Assembly (NCBI GenBank): GCA_049841135.1
Contig: JASGHK010000008.1
Coordinates: 1,488,001 to 1,552,000 of the forward strand
DNA length: 64,000 nt
Direction of reading: 5' to 3'
Source: JACRCT01 sp049841135
Lineage (GTDB): Bacteria; Myxococcota; Myxococcia; Myxococcales; UBA5297
Part shown: piece after piece, positions 39,196 to 48,785 of the stretch
Layout: every line of letters starts with the position of its first letter
How positions within the stretch are numbered: the stretch's first letter is position 1
Notes under the pieces: model-generated
What the model was told of the DNA's origin: nothing
Databases searched by the model: none
What the model saw: only the letters and a program-made list of their open reading frames with translations
Translations under genes and position numbers: made by a program

Positions 39196-40824
39196 CTACT
39201 TCGTGAAGCCGGTCTCGTCGAACACCACCTTGCCCTTGCTCATCGGCTTCTTGCCCTTCGGCGAGGGCTTCGGCCCTTCGGTCGGCTTGGCGGCTTCCTT
39301 CGTCTCCGGAACGGGCTCGGTCCCAGTCCCCATCCCGATCCCAGGCTCCTGCGGCTCGGGCTTGACGTTGGCCGACTTCTTCTTCGCGGAGTCCGCCGGA
39401 GCCTTCTCGACGGCCTGCTGCTCCGCCTCCTTCATCAGCCGCAGCTTCTCGAGCTTCCTCTCGTAGGCCGGGTCGCGCTTGGTGGAGATCGCATCCTCGT
39501 TTGCCACGGGCTTCTGCGGCGGAGCCTTGGTCGGCGACGCTCCGCCCTTGGTCGAGATTCCTCGGATCAACTGGGGCGAAAGGCTCTTCGTGCCCAGCGG
39601 CTTCGGCGGGACCTTCTCTTCCAGGACGGGCGGCTTCGCGTCCTGCTGCTTGTCCGGCGCGAGGCCGACGTTCTGCAGGACCTCTCGCGGCAGCTCCTGC
39701 TGGTTTCCGAGCTGGCTCCCGGTCATGGCCTGCACCGGAGGGTCGTGCTTCGGCGGCTCCTTGTTCGCCGCCGGCGGCTCCGCCACGACCTGCCTGACCT
39801 CGACCTTGTCGTCCTTCGCCTTGGCGGGCGTCACAGGCTGCGCCGGGATGACTCCCAGCGCGAACCACGCCGCGGCGCAGATGGCCGCCACCGCCCCGAG
39901 GCCGAGCGCGATGGGCTTCTTGGGCGTGGCGTCCAGCTCGACCAGCGCCGCCCGTGCGTCCGCCGGCCGGTCGATGGGCCGCTCCGCGAGCAGCCTCCCG
40001 ATGAGCCGGCGCAGCTTGCCGGGGACCGCCCGGGGCAGCTCCACCTCGCCGGGCACGCCCTTGGCGAGCGCCTCGTGCAGCACGATGCCCACCGCGTAGA
40101 GGTCGCTGCGCGCGTCGGTGCGCCCCAGCCGCTGCTCCGGCGCCATGTACCGCAGCGAGCCCAGGACCGCCGCGGACTCGGTGAGCGTGCTCGAGCCGTC
40201 GAAGCGGGCGATGCCGAAGTCGCACAGCTTCGGGCCGGTCGCGGAGAGCAGGATGTTGCCGGGCTTGATGTCGCGGTGGACGAAGCCCTTGCCGTGGACC
40301 ACCGCGAGCGTCTCCAGCAGCCGTCGCGCCAGCACCACGACCTCGGCGGCCGGCAACGCGCCCTGCTCGATGCGCGCGCGCAGGTCGCTGCCCTGCACCC
40401 GCTCCATGGCGTACCAGCTGAAGCCCCGCTCCTCGCCCTCGGCCAGGATGCGCACCACGCCGGGGTGCTCGATGGCTCTTAGCGCCGCGGCCTCGCGCCG
40501 GAAGCGGGTGCGCAGCTCGGGCTCGGCGGCGAGCAGCGCGGAGAGCACCTTGACCGCGCACGGGCCCACCGGTCCGCCCGAGCCCGTCGAGGGTCCCTCG
40601 GCCTCGTAGACCACGCCCATCCCGCCGGCGGCCAGGCGCCGCGTGAGCTTGTACTCGCCCAGGCTCTCGCCGGCGAGGTCGAGGTCCGGCCAGAGCCTCG
40701 CGATCCCCGGGGCGGTGTCGAGCCGGGTCAGGTCGATCTGGACGCCGCAGCGGGTGCACGGAACGATGCCCTCTCCGCTCGTCTTGGGCAGGGGCGTTCG
40801 GCAGGCCGGACACAAGAAGTTCAT
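39196..40824 (-). CDS. Ser/Thr protein kinase with zinc ribbon and membrane helix
   Basis: 542 residues. A zinc ribbon (CPACRTPLP, CTRCGV) opens the protein. The kinase domain (about 55-305) has the Gly loop LAAGGMGVVYEAEG, catalytic HRDIKPGNILL, DFGIAR and RYMAPEQ. A single membrane helix (LGLGAVAAICAAAWFALG) follows, then a Pro/Lys-rich region facing outwards. It is an active-looking PknB-type kinase of the inner membrane. It starts 16 bp after the stop of an FHA-domain sigma-54 activator, so phosphothreonine signalling between the two is likely (inference). Confidence 0.9.
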   Translation of the reverse strand: MNFLCPACRTPLPKTSGEGIVPCTRCGVQIDLTRLDTAPGIARLWPDLDLAGESLGEYKLTRRLAAGGMGVVYEAEGPSTGSGGPVGPCAVKVLSALLAAEPELRTRFRREAAALRAIEHPGVVRILAEGEERGFSWYAMERVQGSDLRARIEQGALPAAEVVVLARRLLETLAVVHGKGFVHRDIKPGNILLSATGPKLCDFGIARFDGSSTLTESAAVLGSLRYMAPEQRLGRTDARSDLYAVGIVLHEALAKGVPGEVELPRAVPGKLRRLIGRLLAERPIDRPADARAALVELDATPKKPIALGLGAVAAICAAAWFALGVIPAQPVTPAKAKDDKVEVRQVVAEPPAANKEPPKHDPPVQAMTGSQLGNQQELPREVLQNVGLAPDKQQDAKPPVLEEKVPPKPLGTKSLSPQLIRGISTKGGASPTKAPPQKPVANEDAISTKRDPAYERKLEKLRLMKEAEQQAVEKAPADSAKKKSANVKPEPQEPGIGMGTGTEPVPETKEAAKPTEGPKPSPKGKKPMSKGKVVFDETGFTK

Positions 40825-40840
40825 GGGCCCTCGGATTCCA

Positions 40841-42717
40841 TCAGCGACTCCGGCCGGGCGCTTCGCTTCCCCCCGCGCCGGAGTCCTGGCCTGCGAAGAG
40901 GTCGATCGCGTACTCCTCGATCTTCCGGTCGAGCGTGGGCCGCGAGATGCCCAGCGCGTCGGCAGCGGCCGACTTCACGCCACGGGCCCGGCGCAGCGCC
41001 AGGCCGATCTGCTCCTTCTCCAGCGCCTTCACCAGGTCCCCCAGCGTCCGCGCGGCGTCGGCCTTCACGCCGGTCGCTGCCGCGGCGGGCTCGGGCGCCA
41101 CCACCTCGGGCGGCAGGTCGGTCAGGCCGATAGGCCCTGAATCCGGCTTGAGGACCAGCGCCCGCTCGAGCGCGTTGGCCACCTGCCGCGCGTTGCCCGG
41201 CCAGGGGCACGCCTTGAGTGCGGCGCGCGCCTCGTCGGTGAAGCCCTGTGCCCGCCGGCCCAGCGCGGTGCTCAGCTTCGACAGGAAGCGCTCGGCGAGC
41301 GGGAGGACGTCTTCGGGACGGTCGCGCAGCGGAGCGAGATCGACACGCACGACGTTGAGCCGCCAGAAGAGGTCTTCGCGGAAGCCTCCCGTCTTCACCA
41401 TCGCCGCGAGATCGCGGTGGGTCGCCGCCACGACCCGCACGTCGACCGGGACCGGTCCGCGGCCGCCGAGCCGCGAGACCACGTGGTCCTGCAGCACCCG
41501 GAGGAGCTTCACCTGCAGCTGCGGCGTCAGCTCGCCGATCTCGTCGAGGAAGAGCGTTCCGCCGTCGGCCTGCTCGAAGACGCCGGCCCGAGCGGCGGCG
41601 GCGCCGGTGAAGGCGCCCTTCTCGTGTCCGAAGGCTCCGACTCGGCGAGCTCGGCCGGGATGGCGCCGCAGTTGACCGCGACGAAGGGCCCCTTGGCCCG
41701 CGGTCCCCAGGCGTGGATGGCGCGGGCGACCTCTTCCTTGCCGGTGCCCGTCTCTCCGCGCACGAGCACCGTCGACGGCACGGACGCGGCGGCGCGGGCG
41801 ATGCGCAGCGCCTCCTTCATCGACGGGCTCGCGGCGACCGGGTCGGCCTCTCCCGGCCCCGCCTTGGCGCGCGCATCACGGGCCGAGGTGGCGACGTGCG
41901 CCAGCGCTGGCCCGGCCGACGCGGCGAGGGCTCCCGCCAGGGCGATCTCCGAAGCGTCGAACGGCTTCTCGCGGACCAGGCACAGGGCGCCCGCCGGTTC
42001 GCCGGCACAGGAGAACGGCGCGCACAGCGTCTCGCCGGCGCGCACGCGGACCCGGGTGGTCTTCTCGTCGCGCTCGGCGTCGGACTGCGCCTCGGCCAGC
42101 GCCAGCGGCCGCCCTTGCTTGAGCGCCGCCTCGAGCAGCTCGCGGCCGACCGTCAGGTGAGCGCCGGCGGGACGCGCCAGCAGCGGCCTGGGCGCCTGAC
42201 CGGCCGAGAGCAAGAGGACCGCCACCGACTTGGGCGAGAGGAGCTTGCTCGCGGCCTCACAGACCAGCTCCGCGGCAGCCTCGGCCGAACCGGCCATCGC
42301 CGCCCGGAGCGCGAGCTCGCCAGCGCGCTCCAGCGCACCGGCGTCGGCTTTGGATCCGGGACGGGCCGCCGCCGCGCCGCTGCGGGTGAGCACCAGCGTC
42401 GACTCGCCGTCCTTGGCCGGCAGCGCGTCGAAGTCAGGCTCGAAGACGAGGACCGTCTCGCCGACGGCGACCTGGTCGCCCGGCTTGAGGGTGGCCGGGG
42501 CCGCGAGCAGGGTCCCGTTGAGGAGTGTCCCGTTGCGCGAACCTAGGTCGCGCAGGACGAAGCCGTCCCCACTGGCCTCGATGGCGCAGTGCTCGCGCGA
42601 GGCCTTTTCGTCGATGAGCGTCAGATCGGCCTCGGCAGAGCGGCCGATGAGCAGGCGCCTGTCGAGGTCGCGGGAGAGCCCGCGGCGCGGGCCAAAGAGG
42701 GCAACGATGCGTGGCAC
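40841..42717 (-). CDS. FHA/GAF sigma-54-dependent transcriptional activator
   Basis: About 625 residues. An N-terminal FHA domain (LLIGRSAEADLTLIDEKASR, RDLGSRNGTLLNG) is followed by a GAF-like region (about 140-280) and an AAA+ sigma-54 activator domain. That domain has Walker A GETGTGKEE, the sigma-contact loop GAFTGA and LFLDEIGE. A C-terminal Fis-type helix-turn-helix (KSAAADALGISRPTLDRKIE) closes it. It opens sigma-54 promoters, controlled here by binding phosphothreonine rather than by a receiver domain, a layout common in myxobacteria. One base is missing at 41631-41637 (GAGCCTTC on the coding strand instead of GAGCTCTTC); restoring it gives ELAESELFGHEKGAFTGA. The Ser/Thr kinase gene follows at once. 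Confidence 0.9.
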
Positions 42718-42875
42718 GGCGACGATTCTACCCTCCTATCCCTCCCGGATTGGACCTCCGAGAGGCCGGGTGGGTTCCCCAAGCCTTGCTTCTTGCTGCG
42801 GCCGGGTGGGGCTCCTGTGTTAACAAGACCCGGACTTGCGCCGGCAGGACCTGCCGCCGCCAACTCGGAGATCTC

Positions 42876-43911
42876 ATGAAGCCCCTCCACCCGGTCTACT
42901 TCCAGGACGACGAGCTCAAGCTCATCGAGCAGCGCCTGCTGCCCGGCCAGGAGGTCCACTTGGGGTACACCGAGCCCGAGGCCGTGGCGAAGGCGATCAA
43001 AGACATGGTCGTGCGGGGCGCGCCTGCCATCGGCATCGCCGCCGGCTTCGGCATGGCGCTGGCCGCCCGCCAGGCTGCCAAGCTCAACGGCCCGGCGCGG
43101 CGGGAGCACCTCGAGAAGGCCGCCAAGACGCTCAAGGCCGCGCGCCCCACGGCGGTGAACCTGGCCTGGGCCGTCGACCGGATGATGAAGTTCATGGAGC
43201 CGACGCTCGACCGGCCTGACTTCGAGGTGGCGGCGCTGAACGAGGCCGAGGCGATCTTCCGGGAGGACGTGGAGGCCTGTAAGGCGATCGGCCGGCACGG
43301 CGCGGCGCTCATCCCCGACGGGGCGAGCGTGCTGACGCACTGCAACGCCGGAGCGCTGGCGACGGGCGGCTACGGCACGGCGCTGGGCGTCATCCGCGGG
43401 GCGGTCGAGGCGGGCAAGAAGGTGAAGGTCTTCGCCGACGAGACGCGGCCGTACCTGCAGGGCGCACGGCTGACGACCTGGGAGCTGCACCGCGACGGCA
43501 TCGACGTGACGCTCCTGTGCGACAACATGGCCGGCTACCTGATGAGCCGTGGTGAGATCACCTGCGCGGTCGTGGGCGCGGACCGCATCGCGCGCAACGG
43601 CGACACCGCCAACAAGATCGGCACCTACACCGTGGCGCTCCTGTGCAAAGAGCACGGCCTGCCCTTCTACGTGGCCGCGCCGCTGTCGACGATCGAATCT
43701 CGCCATCCAGAGCGGCAAGCAGATCCCCATCGAGGAGCGCAGCAGCGACGAGGTCACCTTCATCGGCGGGCAGCGCTTCGCTCCCGAGGGGGTGAAGGCG
43801 CGGCACCCGGCGTTCGACGTGACGCCCGCCCGGCTGATCGCCGGCATCGTCACGCAGAACGGGATCGCCCGGGCGCCGTACGAGGAGAGCATCCCCAAGC
43901 TGTTCAAGTAG
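42876..43911 (+). CDS. mtnA: S-methyl-5-thioribose-1-phosphate isomerase
   Basis: About 344 residues, the usual MtnA length. Key residues are present: the catalytic Cys156 in LTHCNAGALAT, Asp236 in VVGADRIARNGD, plus VRGAPAIGIAA and IPIEERSSDEVT. It converts methylthioribose-1-phosphate to methylthioribulose-1-phosphate in methionine salvage. GGAG precedes the ATG. One base too many in GAATC (43696-43700) breaks the frame; GATC gives STIDLAIQSG. No other methionine-salvage gene is adjacent. The downstream neighbour is a nucleoside-type ABC receptor. Confidence 0.93.
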
Positions 43912-43967
43912 CGCGCTATCATCGCCGCTTCTTTTTGACCTGACCCCGACTCTGGTTCGGAGGAACC

Positions 43968-45125
43968 ATGCGCCCCCTGCTCGTCTGCGCGCTCGCTGCG
44001 CTGTCCCTCGCCCTCGTCGCCTGCAAGAAGGACGGAGGTGGTGGTGGGGGCGGCTCCGCCAAGGCGACAGGCACCAAGATCGGCCTGGTCACCGACGTCG
44101 GCGGCCGCGGCGACCAGTCCTTCAACGACGGTGCGCTGCGCGGCCTGGAGAACTGGGCAGCAGGCAAGAAGTACGCGACGGGCGGCTACGTGGCGCTCCC
44201 CGCGGCCGACCTGGCCAAGAGCGTCCCCGACGACCTGAAGGCCACCGCCACCATCACCCCGCTGCCCATCCAGCCCGTCGTGCTGCAGGCCAAGCAGCAG
44301 GAGGACTACGAGCCGAACCTGCAGCTGCTCGTGGATGAAGGCGTCAAGCTCTCCATCGCCGTGGGGTTCATGCTCGAGAACGCGGTCGAGTCGGCGGCCA
44401 AGAAGAACCCCGGCTCGCACTTCCTGCTCATCGACAGCCCCATCCTCGACAAGGGAGGCATGCCCTACCCGCTGCCCAACGTCAGGAGCGTCACCTTCCG
44501 CGAGCAGGAGGGCACCTTCCTCGTCGGCGCGCTCGCCGGCCTGGCCACCAAGAGCAACGTCGTCGGGTTCGTCGGCGGCATGCAGATCCCGCTCATCCGC
44601 CGCTTCGAGGCCGGCTTCCGCGCGGGCGTGATGACCACCAACCCCGAGGCCGCCAAGAACCTGCTCGTCGGCTACACCGGCAGCTTCGACAAGGTCGAGG
44701 CCGGCAAGCAGGTGGCCCAGGACATGATCTCCAAGAGCGCCGACGTCCTCTTCCACGCCGCCGGCTCCGACGGCCTGGGCGTCATCACCGCCGCCAAGGA
44801 GGCCAAGAAGTGGGCCATCGGCTGCGACAGCGACCAGCACCACGTCGCGCCGGACGCGGTCGTCACCTCCTTCATCAAGCACGTCGACTACGCGGTCTAT
44901 CAGGCCGCCGCCGAGGTCGCCGCGGGCAAGTTCACCGCGGGCCAGGTCGAGCTAGGGCTCAAGGAAGGCGGCGTGGGCTACTCGCCGCTCGGGCTCGACA
45001 AGCTCCCGAACAAGGAGGCGATCGTCGCGCAGGTGGAGGCGCTGCGGAAGATGATCGTCGATGGGCAGATCAAGGTCCCGGCGAACGCGGACGAGCTGGC
45101 GAGCTTCAAGCCGCCCACGCGTTAG
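43968..45125 (+). CDS. BMP/PnrA-family nucleoside-binding lipoprotein
   Basis: 385 residues. The lipoprotein signal peptide ends ALVAC (Cys19), followed by a Gly linker. The BMP domain has GLVTDVGGRGDQSFNDGALR near its start and HAAGSDGLGVITAAKE, then AIGCDSDQHHVAPD later. It binds a purine nucleoside or related ligand and delivers it to the ABC transporter encoded from 47211 to 50915. CGGAGG precedes the ATG. Two unrelated genes (45148-46943) separate it from its transporter. Confidence 0.9.
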   Translation: MRPLLVCALAALSLALVACKKDGGGGGGGSAKATGTKIGLVTDVGGRGDQSFNDGALRGLENWAAGKKYATGGYVALPAADLAKSVPDDLKATATITPLPIQPVVLQAKQQEDYEPNLQLLVDEGVKLSIAVGFMLENAVESAAKKNPGSHFLLIDSPILDKGGMPYPLPNVRSVTFREQEGTFLVGALAGLATKSNVVGFVGGMQIPLIRRFEAGFRAGVMTTNPEAAKNLLVGYTGSFDKVEAGKQVAQDMISKSADVLFHAAGSDGLGVITAAKEAKKWAIGCDSDQHHVAPDAVVTSFIKHVDYAVYQAAAEVAAGKFTAGQVELGLKEGGVGYSPLGLDKLPNKEAIVAQVEALRKMIVDGQIKVPANADELASFKPPTR

Positions 45126-45147
45126 GCTGTGTCCAAGGAGCCTCCTC

Positions 45148-46380
45148 GTGCTGACGTCCATCCAACTCGACGATTGGAAGAGCTTCGGCTCGGGCGAACA
45201 GGCCCACAACCTCCTGACGCTCGCTCCGCTGACTCTCCTGGTGGGGCCTAACGCCTCCGGCAAGAGCAACGTCCTCGACGCACTGCGCTTCCTGCAGGGC
45301 GCTGCGCTCGACCTGCCGCTTGCGGACGTGCTTCGAGGCCGTTGGGAGGGGCAACGGGAGGTATGGGGAGGCATTCGCGGCCATGTCGTCGAAGCCGCTC
45401 GTTCCGGCACGAAGTCCTTCCAGCTCGTGGCTCGTTGGTCGGTTGCAGCCAGCATTGCGGAGCACTCGCTCCGCGTCTCCACCGACGGCGATGTCGCGGT
45501 TGAGCAGGAGTCGCTCTCCGAGGGCGACGACTACCTCTTTGACACGCATGCGCCCGCGCTTCGCGGTCAGAGCGGACGCGTGGACGGTGGCGGCCTGCGC
45601 GTGGCCTATCGCGGTGCCGGCCAGGGGAACCGGCCCACCGGAACTTGCAGCGCTCTCAAGACCGTCCTGGTTCAGTTGGAGAAGAAGGAGCGCGTCGCTC
45701 CGGAAGTGTTCGAGGTTGCTGGCGCAGTTCGTTCTTCATTGAAGGGCTTGGTGTTCCTGGACATCCGCCCGAGCCTGATGCGCGACTACCGGCCCACCAA
45801 GGCAGGCCAACTCGGCACCTCGGGCGAGAACGTCTCTCCGGTCCTCCTCGCTCTCAAGAACGAGTCTCCGTCGCGCTTCGAGGACGTCGTCGATTGGCTG
45901 AGTGAGCTCTCGGCGCCAGCGCTCGAGACGATCGACTTCGACGTGACCCGCCTCGACGAGGTGATGCTCTTCTTCGTCGAGAAGGGCGGGCGGCAGGTGT
46001 CGGCCCGCAGCGCATCGGATGGAACGCTGCGCTTTCTCGGGGAGCTGGTCGCCCTGCTGACTTGCCCGGAAGGCAGCCTGATCGTGCTCGAGGAGCCCGA
46101 CGTCGGTCTGCACCCGTCTCGCATCCATCTGCTGGCGGAATTGCTCGAGGACGTCGCTCGCCGCCGGAAGCTCCAGATTCTCGCGACCACCCATTCGCCG
46201 ACCTTGCTCGCTCATGTCTCCCGGGAGTCGCTCGGCAACGCGATCGCGTTCGGTCGCAATCCGGAGTCCGGCTGGACCGTGTGCTCGCGCTTCGCAGACC
46301 TTCCCCACTTCGATCGGCTCTGCGATTCGAAGCAGATGGAGCATCTGGTTTCGACCGGCTGGCTGGAGCGAGCGCTATGA
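45148..46380 (+). CDS. AAA15/AAA21-type ABC-like ATPase (defence-type, paired with TOPRIM-like gene)
   Basis: 410 residues. It opens with the SMC/OLD-type start SIQLDDWKSFG, Walker A GPNASGKSN (33-41), a signature-like SASDGTLRFLGEL, Walker B LIVLEEPDVGLHPSRI (from 311) and the switch His in TTHSP (near 347). There is no membrane segment. The GTG at 45148 is chosen because AAGGAG lies seven bases before it and the conserved opening follows. The stop overlaps the next gene's start (ATGA). ATPases of this type paired with a TOPRIM or TOPRIM-like gene occur in OLD, PARIS-like and other phage-defence systems. Codon use looks less GC-biased than its neighbours, which fits acquisition by transfer. 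Confidence 0.8.
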   Translation: MLTSIQLDDWKSFGSGEQAHNLLTLAPLTLLVGPNASGKSNVLDALRFLQGAALDLPLADVLRGRWEGQREVWGGIRGHVVEAARSGTKSFQLVARWSVAASIAEHSLRVSTDGDVAVEQESLSEGDDYLFDTHAPALRGQSGRVDGGGLRVAYRGAGQGNRPTGTCSALKTVLVQLEKKERVAPEVFEVAGAVRSSLKGLVFLDIRPSLMRDYRPTKAGQLGTSGENVSPVLLALKNESPSRFEDVVDWLSELSAPALETIDFDVTRLDEVMLFFVEKGGRQVSARSASDGTLRFLGELVALLTCPEGSLIVLEEPDVGLHPSRIHLLAELLEDVARRRKLQILATTHSPTLLAHVSRESLGNAIAFGRNPESGWTVCSRFADLPHFDRLCDSKQMEHLVSTGWLERAL

Positions 46381-46943
46381 AGGTGCTCGCCATCCCGGAG
46401 GACCAGGAGGTCGACCAGTACATCGTCAAGCCGGTCCTCGAGGCGCTCTTCGACGACCTCGGTGTGAAGGCACGTGTCTCGGTGCTTCCCGAGCCGCGCC
46501 TTCGAGGGTCGAGCCAGGCCCTCGACCCGGAAATGATTCGCTCCATTGTCGACGACAATCCGATGGAGGACCTGTTCGTCCTCCTCGTCGACCGGGACTG
46601 CAACCGGGAGCGCAACGTCGAACGAGCCCTTGCCCGCCAGGCAGAGCACTCCGAGCGGCTCATCACGTGCATCGCCATCCAGGAGATCGAGGTCTGGATG
46701 CTGGCGCTTCACACTGAGCACCTCGACGCCCGCTGGAACGAGATACGGGCGCACTGCGACCCCAAGGAAGCCTGGGCCGACCCGCTGCTCGCGAAGATTG
46801 GCGGCGATAGCCTCGGCCGTGGCCGCAAACGCGCCATGCGCTCCCTCGCTGGCAACTGGCGCTCGCTCAAGAGCCGTTGCCAAGAGCTCCAGGAGCTGCA
46901 GGAAGCCATCGGTCGCTTCGTTGCTGCTCGGCAAGGCGGCTGA
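46377..46943 (+). CDS. DUF4276-type protein, TOPRIM-like
   Basis: 188 residues. It has an acidic motif near the N-terminus (IPEDQEVDQY, Glu8/Glu11), a DxD pair on a hydrophobic strand (FVLLVDRDCN, Asp72 and Asp74), and IAIQEIEVWMLA. This Glu...DxD order is that of metal-binding TOPRIM nucleases, and length and layout fit DUF4276. It is translationally coupled to the ATPase gene. In PARIS (AriA/AriB) and OLD-type systems such a partner is the toxic effector released or activated by the ATPase; that role is an inference here. No third gene for this unit was seen. Confidence 0.7.
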   Translation: MKVLAIPEDQEVDQYIVKPVLEALFDDLGVKARVSVLPEPRLRGSSQALDPEMIRSIVDDNPMEDLFVLLVDRDCNRERNVERALARQAEHSERLITCIAIQEIEVWMLALHTEHLDARWNEIRAHCDPKEAWADPLLAKIGGDSLGRGRKRAMRSLAGNWRSLKSRCQELQELQEAIGRFVAARQGG

Positions 46944-47210
46944 TGAAGGCTCCCGTCACTCCACGAGCCGACTGGCCGACTTGCTAAAGATAGGCAGCTA
47001 CTTTGTGACATGACTTTGGGCCCCGCTCGCCGACTTTGCCCGTCGGCGCATGCCGGATTCCCTCCGCCTGTTGCTGGACTCGTCCGGTCACTGCACGGGG
47101 CTCAACCATCCCCGACGCGCTTACGCTTGCGGCTCCTCTCGGCGGGATGCACATGCGCGCCAGAATCCGTTTTCAAACGGCGCCGCGTGGCCGGTAGACT
47201 CCGTCCCGCC
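46944..47210. other. Intergenic region before the ABC transporter genes
   Basis: 267 bp. It holds a perfect hairpin CGCCGAC / GTCGGCG (47028-47034 and 47042-47048, 7-base loop), which could end the ATPase/TOPRIM-like transcript. The remainder must supply a promoter for the transporter genes, since they now follow an unrelated unit. No ORF was recognised. Confidence 0.45.
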
Positions 47211-48785
47211 ATGCCCCTCGCGCTCCGGCTGGAGCACATCCGCAAGCGCTTCGGCGCCGTCACCGCCCTCGACGACGTCTCGCTCGACATCGAGCGCGGC
47301 GAGATCTTCGCGCTCGTCGGCGAGAACGGCGCCGGCAAGACCACGCTGATGAACGTGGTCTACGGCCTCTACAAGCCCGACCACGGCACCGTCCAGGTCT
47401 TCAATTCGGCGGGGCTCGCCGTGAGCCACGGCTCCATCGATTCTCCCGCCAGGGCCATCGAGCTGGGCGTGGGCATGGTCCACCAGCACTTCATGCTCGT
47501 GCCGCCGCTCACCGTGGCCGAGAACGTCGTGCTCGGCCGCGAGCCCAAGCGCTTCGGCCTGCTGGACCGCAAGGCCGCCAGCGCCCAGGTCAAGGCCGTC
47601 GCCGACCGCTTCGGCTTCGACATCGACCCCGAAGCCCGCATCGAGCAGATCGGCGTGGGGATGCAGCAGCGCGTGGAGATCGTCAAGGCGCTCTACCGCG
47701 GCGCGGAGCTGCTCATCCTTGACGAGCCGACCGCGAACCTCACGCCGCAGGAGGCCGACGACCTCTACCGCGTGGTGCGCGGGCTCGCCCAGGCCGGCAA
47801 GACCATCGTCTTCATCTCGCACAAGCTGCGCGAGGTCTTGGGCGTGGCGAACCGCATCGGCGTCATGCGCCGCGGCAAGCTCGTCACCGTGGTGAAGTCC
47901 TCCGAGACCAACGCCAACGCGCTCAGCGAGTTGATGGTCGGCCGCGAGGTCGTGGGCATGGTCCGCACGCCGTCCAAGGCCACGCCCGGCGAGCCGCTCG
48001 TGAAGCTCCACAACATCTGCGCCAGCAACGACCGCGGCCGCCCCGCGCTCGCCGATCTCTCGCTCGAGCTCAAGGCCGGCGAGATCCTGGCCATCGCCGG
48101 GGTCGACGGGAACGGTCAGGCCGAGCTGGCCGAGGTCCTCACAGGGCTGCGCCGCGCCAGCGCCGGGACCATCTCCATCTCCGGCAAGGACCTGACCGGC
48201 GCCGGCCCGCGCGCGTTCCGCGACGCCGGGGTCTCGCACGTACCCTCCGACCGCCAGCAGCGGGGCCTATGCATGGGCATGCGCGTCGACGAGAACCTCG
48301 CGCTCGGCCGCCACGATCGCCCGCCGTTCGCCCACGGGCCCTTCATCGATCGTCCTGGCCGCGCCTCGACCGCTGAGCGGCTCTGCGCCGAGTTCGACGT
48401 CCGCCCGGCCGATCCCTCGCTCGCGGTGCGCGCGCTCTCCGGCGGCAACCAGCAGAAGGTCATCATCGCCCGCGAGGTGGACGTCTCGCCCAAGGTGCTG
48501 GTCGTCGTCCAGCCCACGCGCGGCCTGGACATCGGCGCCATCTCCACCGTCCACGACCGGCTGCGCAAGGAGCGCGACGCGGGCAAGGCCGTGCTGCTCA
48601 TCTCGCTCGACCTGGACGAAGTCCTCGCGTTGGGCGATCGCATCTGCGTGCTCTACGGCGGCAAGGTGATGGGCGTCGTCGCGGGCGAGGGCGCCGACGA
48701 GAAGGCGCTGGGCCGCATGATGCTCGGCCAGAAGCAGGACCCCTCGAGTTCGCCCGGGACGAGCGGGGAGGCTGCGCATGTCTGA
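47211..48785 (+). CDS. Nucleoside-type ABC transporter ATP-binding protein (two cassettes)
   Basis: 524 residues with two ABC domains, like YufO/NupA and sugar-type importers. The first has Walker A GENGAGKTT, the Q-loop region GMVHQHF, and LLILDEPTANLTPQ. The second is degenerate at Walker A (GVDGNGQAE) but has the signature LSGGNQQK and a Walker B region where Gln replaces the usual Asp-Glu pair (VLVVVQPTRGLDIG). It powers import by the two permeases that follow. It overlaps the next gene by eight bases. Confidence 0.93.
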   Translation: MPLALRLEHIRKRFGAVTALDDVSLDIERGEIFALVGENGAGKTTLMNVVYGLYKPDHGTVQVFNSAGLAVSHGSIDSPARAIELGVGMVHQHFMLVPPLTVAENVVLGREPKRFGLLDRKAASAQVKAVADRFGFDIDPEARIEQIGVGMQQRVEIVKALYRGAELLILDEPTANLTPQEADDLYRVVRGLAQAGKTIVFISHKLREVLGVANRIGVMRRGKLVTVVKSSETNANALSELMVGREVVGMVRTPSKATPGEPLVKLHNICASNDRGRPALADLSLELKAGEILAIAGVDGNGQAELAEVLTGLRRASAGTISISGKDLTGAGPRAFRDAGVSHVPSDRQQRGLCMGMRVDENLALGRHDRPPFAHGPFIDRPGRASTAERLCAEFDVRPADPSLAVRALSGGNQQKVIIAREVDVSPKVLVVVQPTRGLDIGAISTVHDRLRKERDAGKAVLLISLDLDEVLALGDRICVLYGGKVMGVVAGEGADEKALGRMMLGQKQDPSSSPGTSGEAAHV

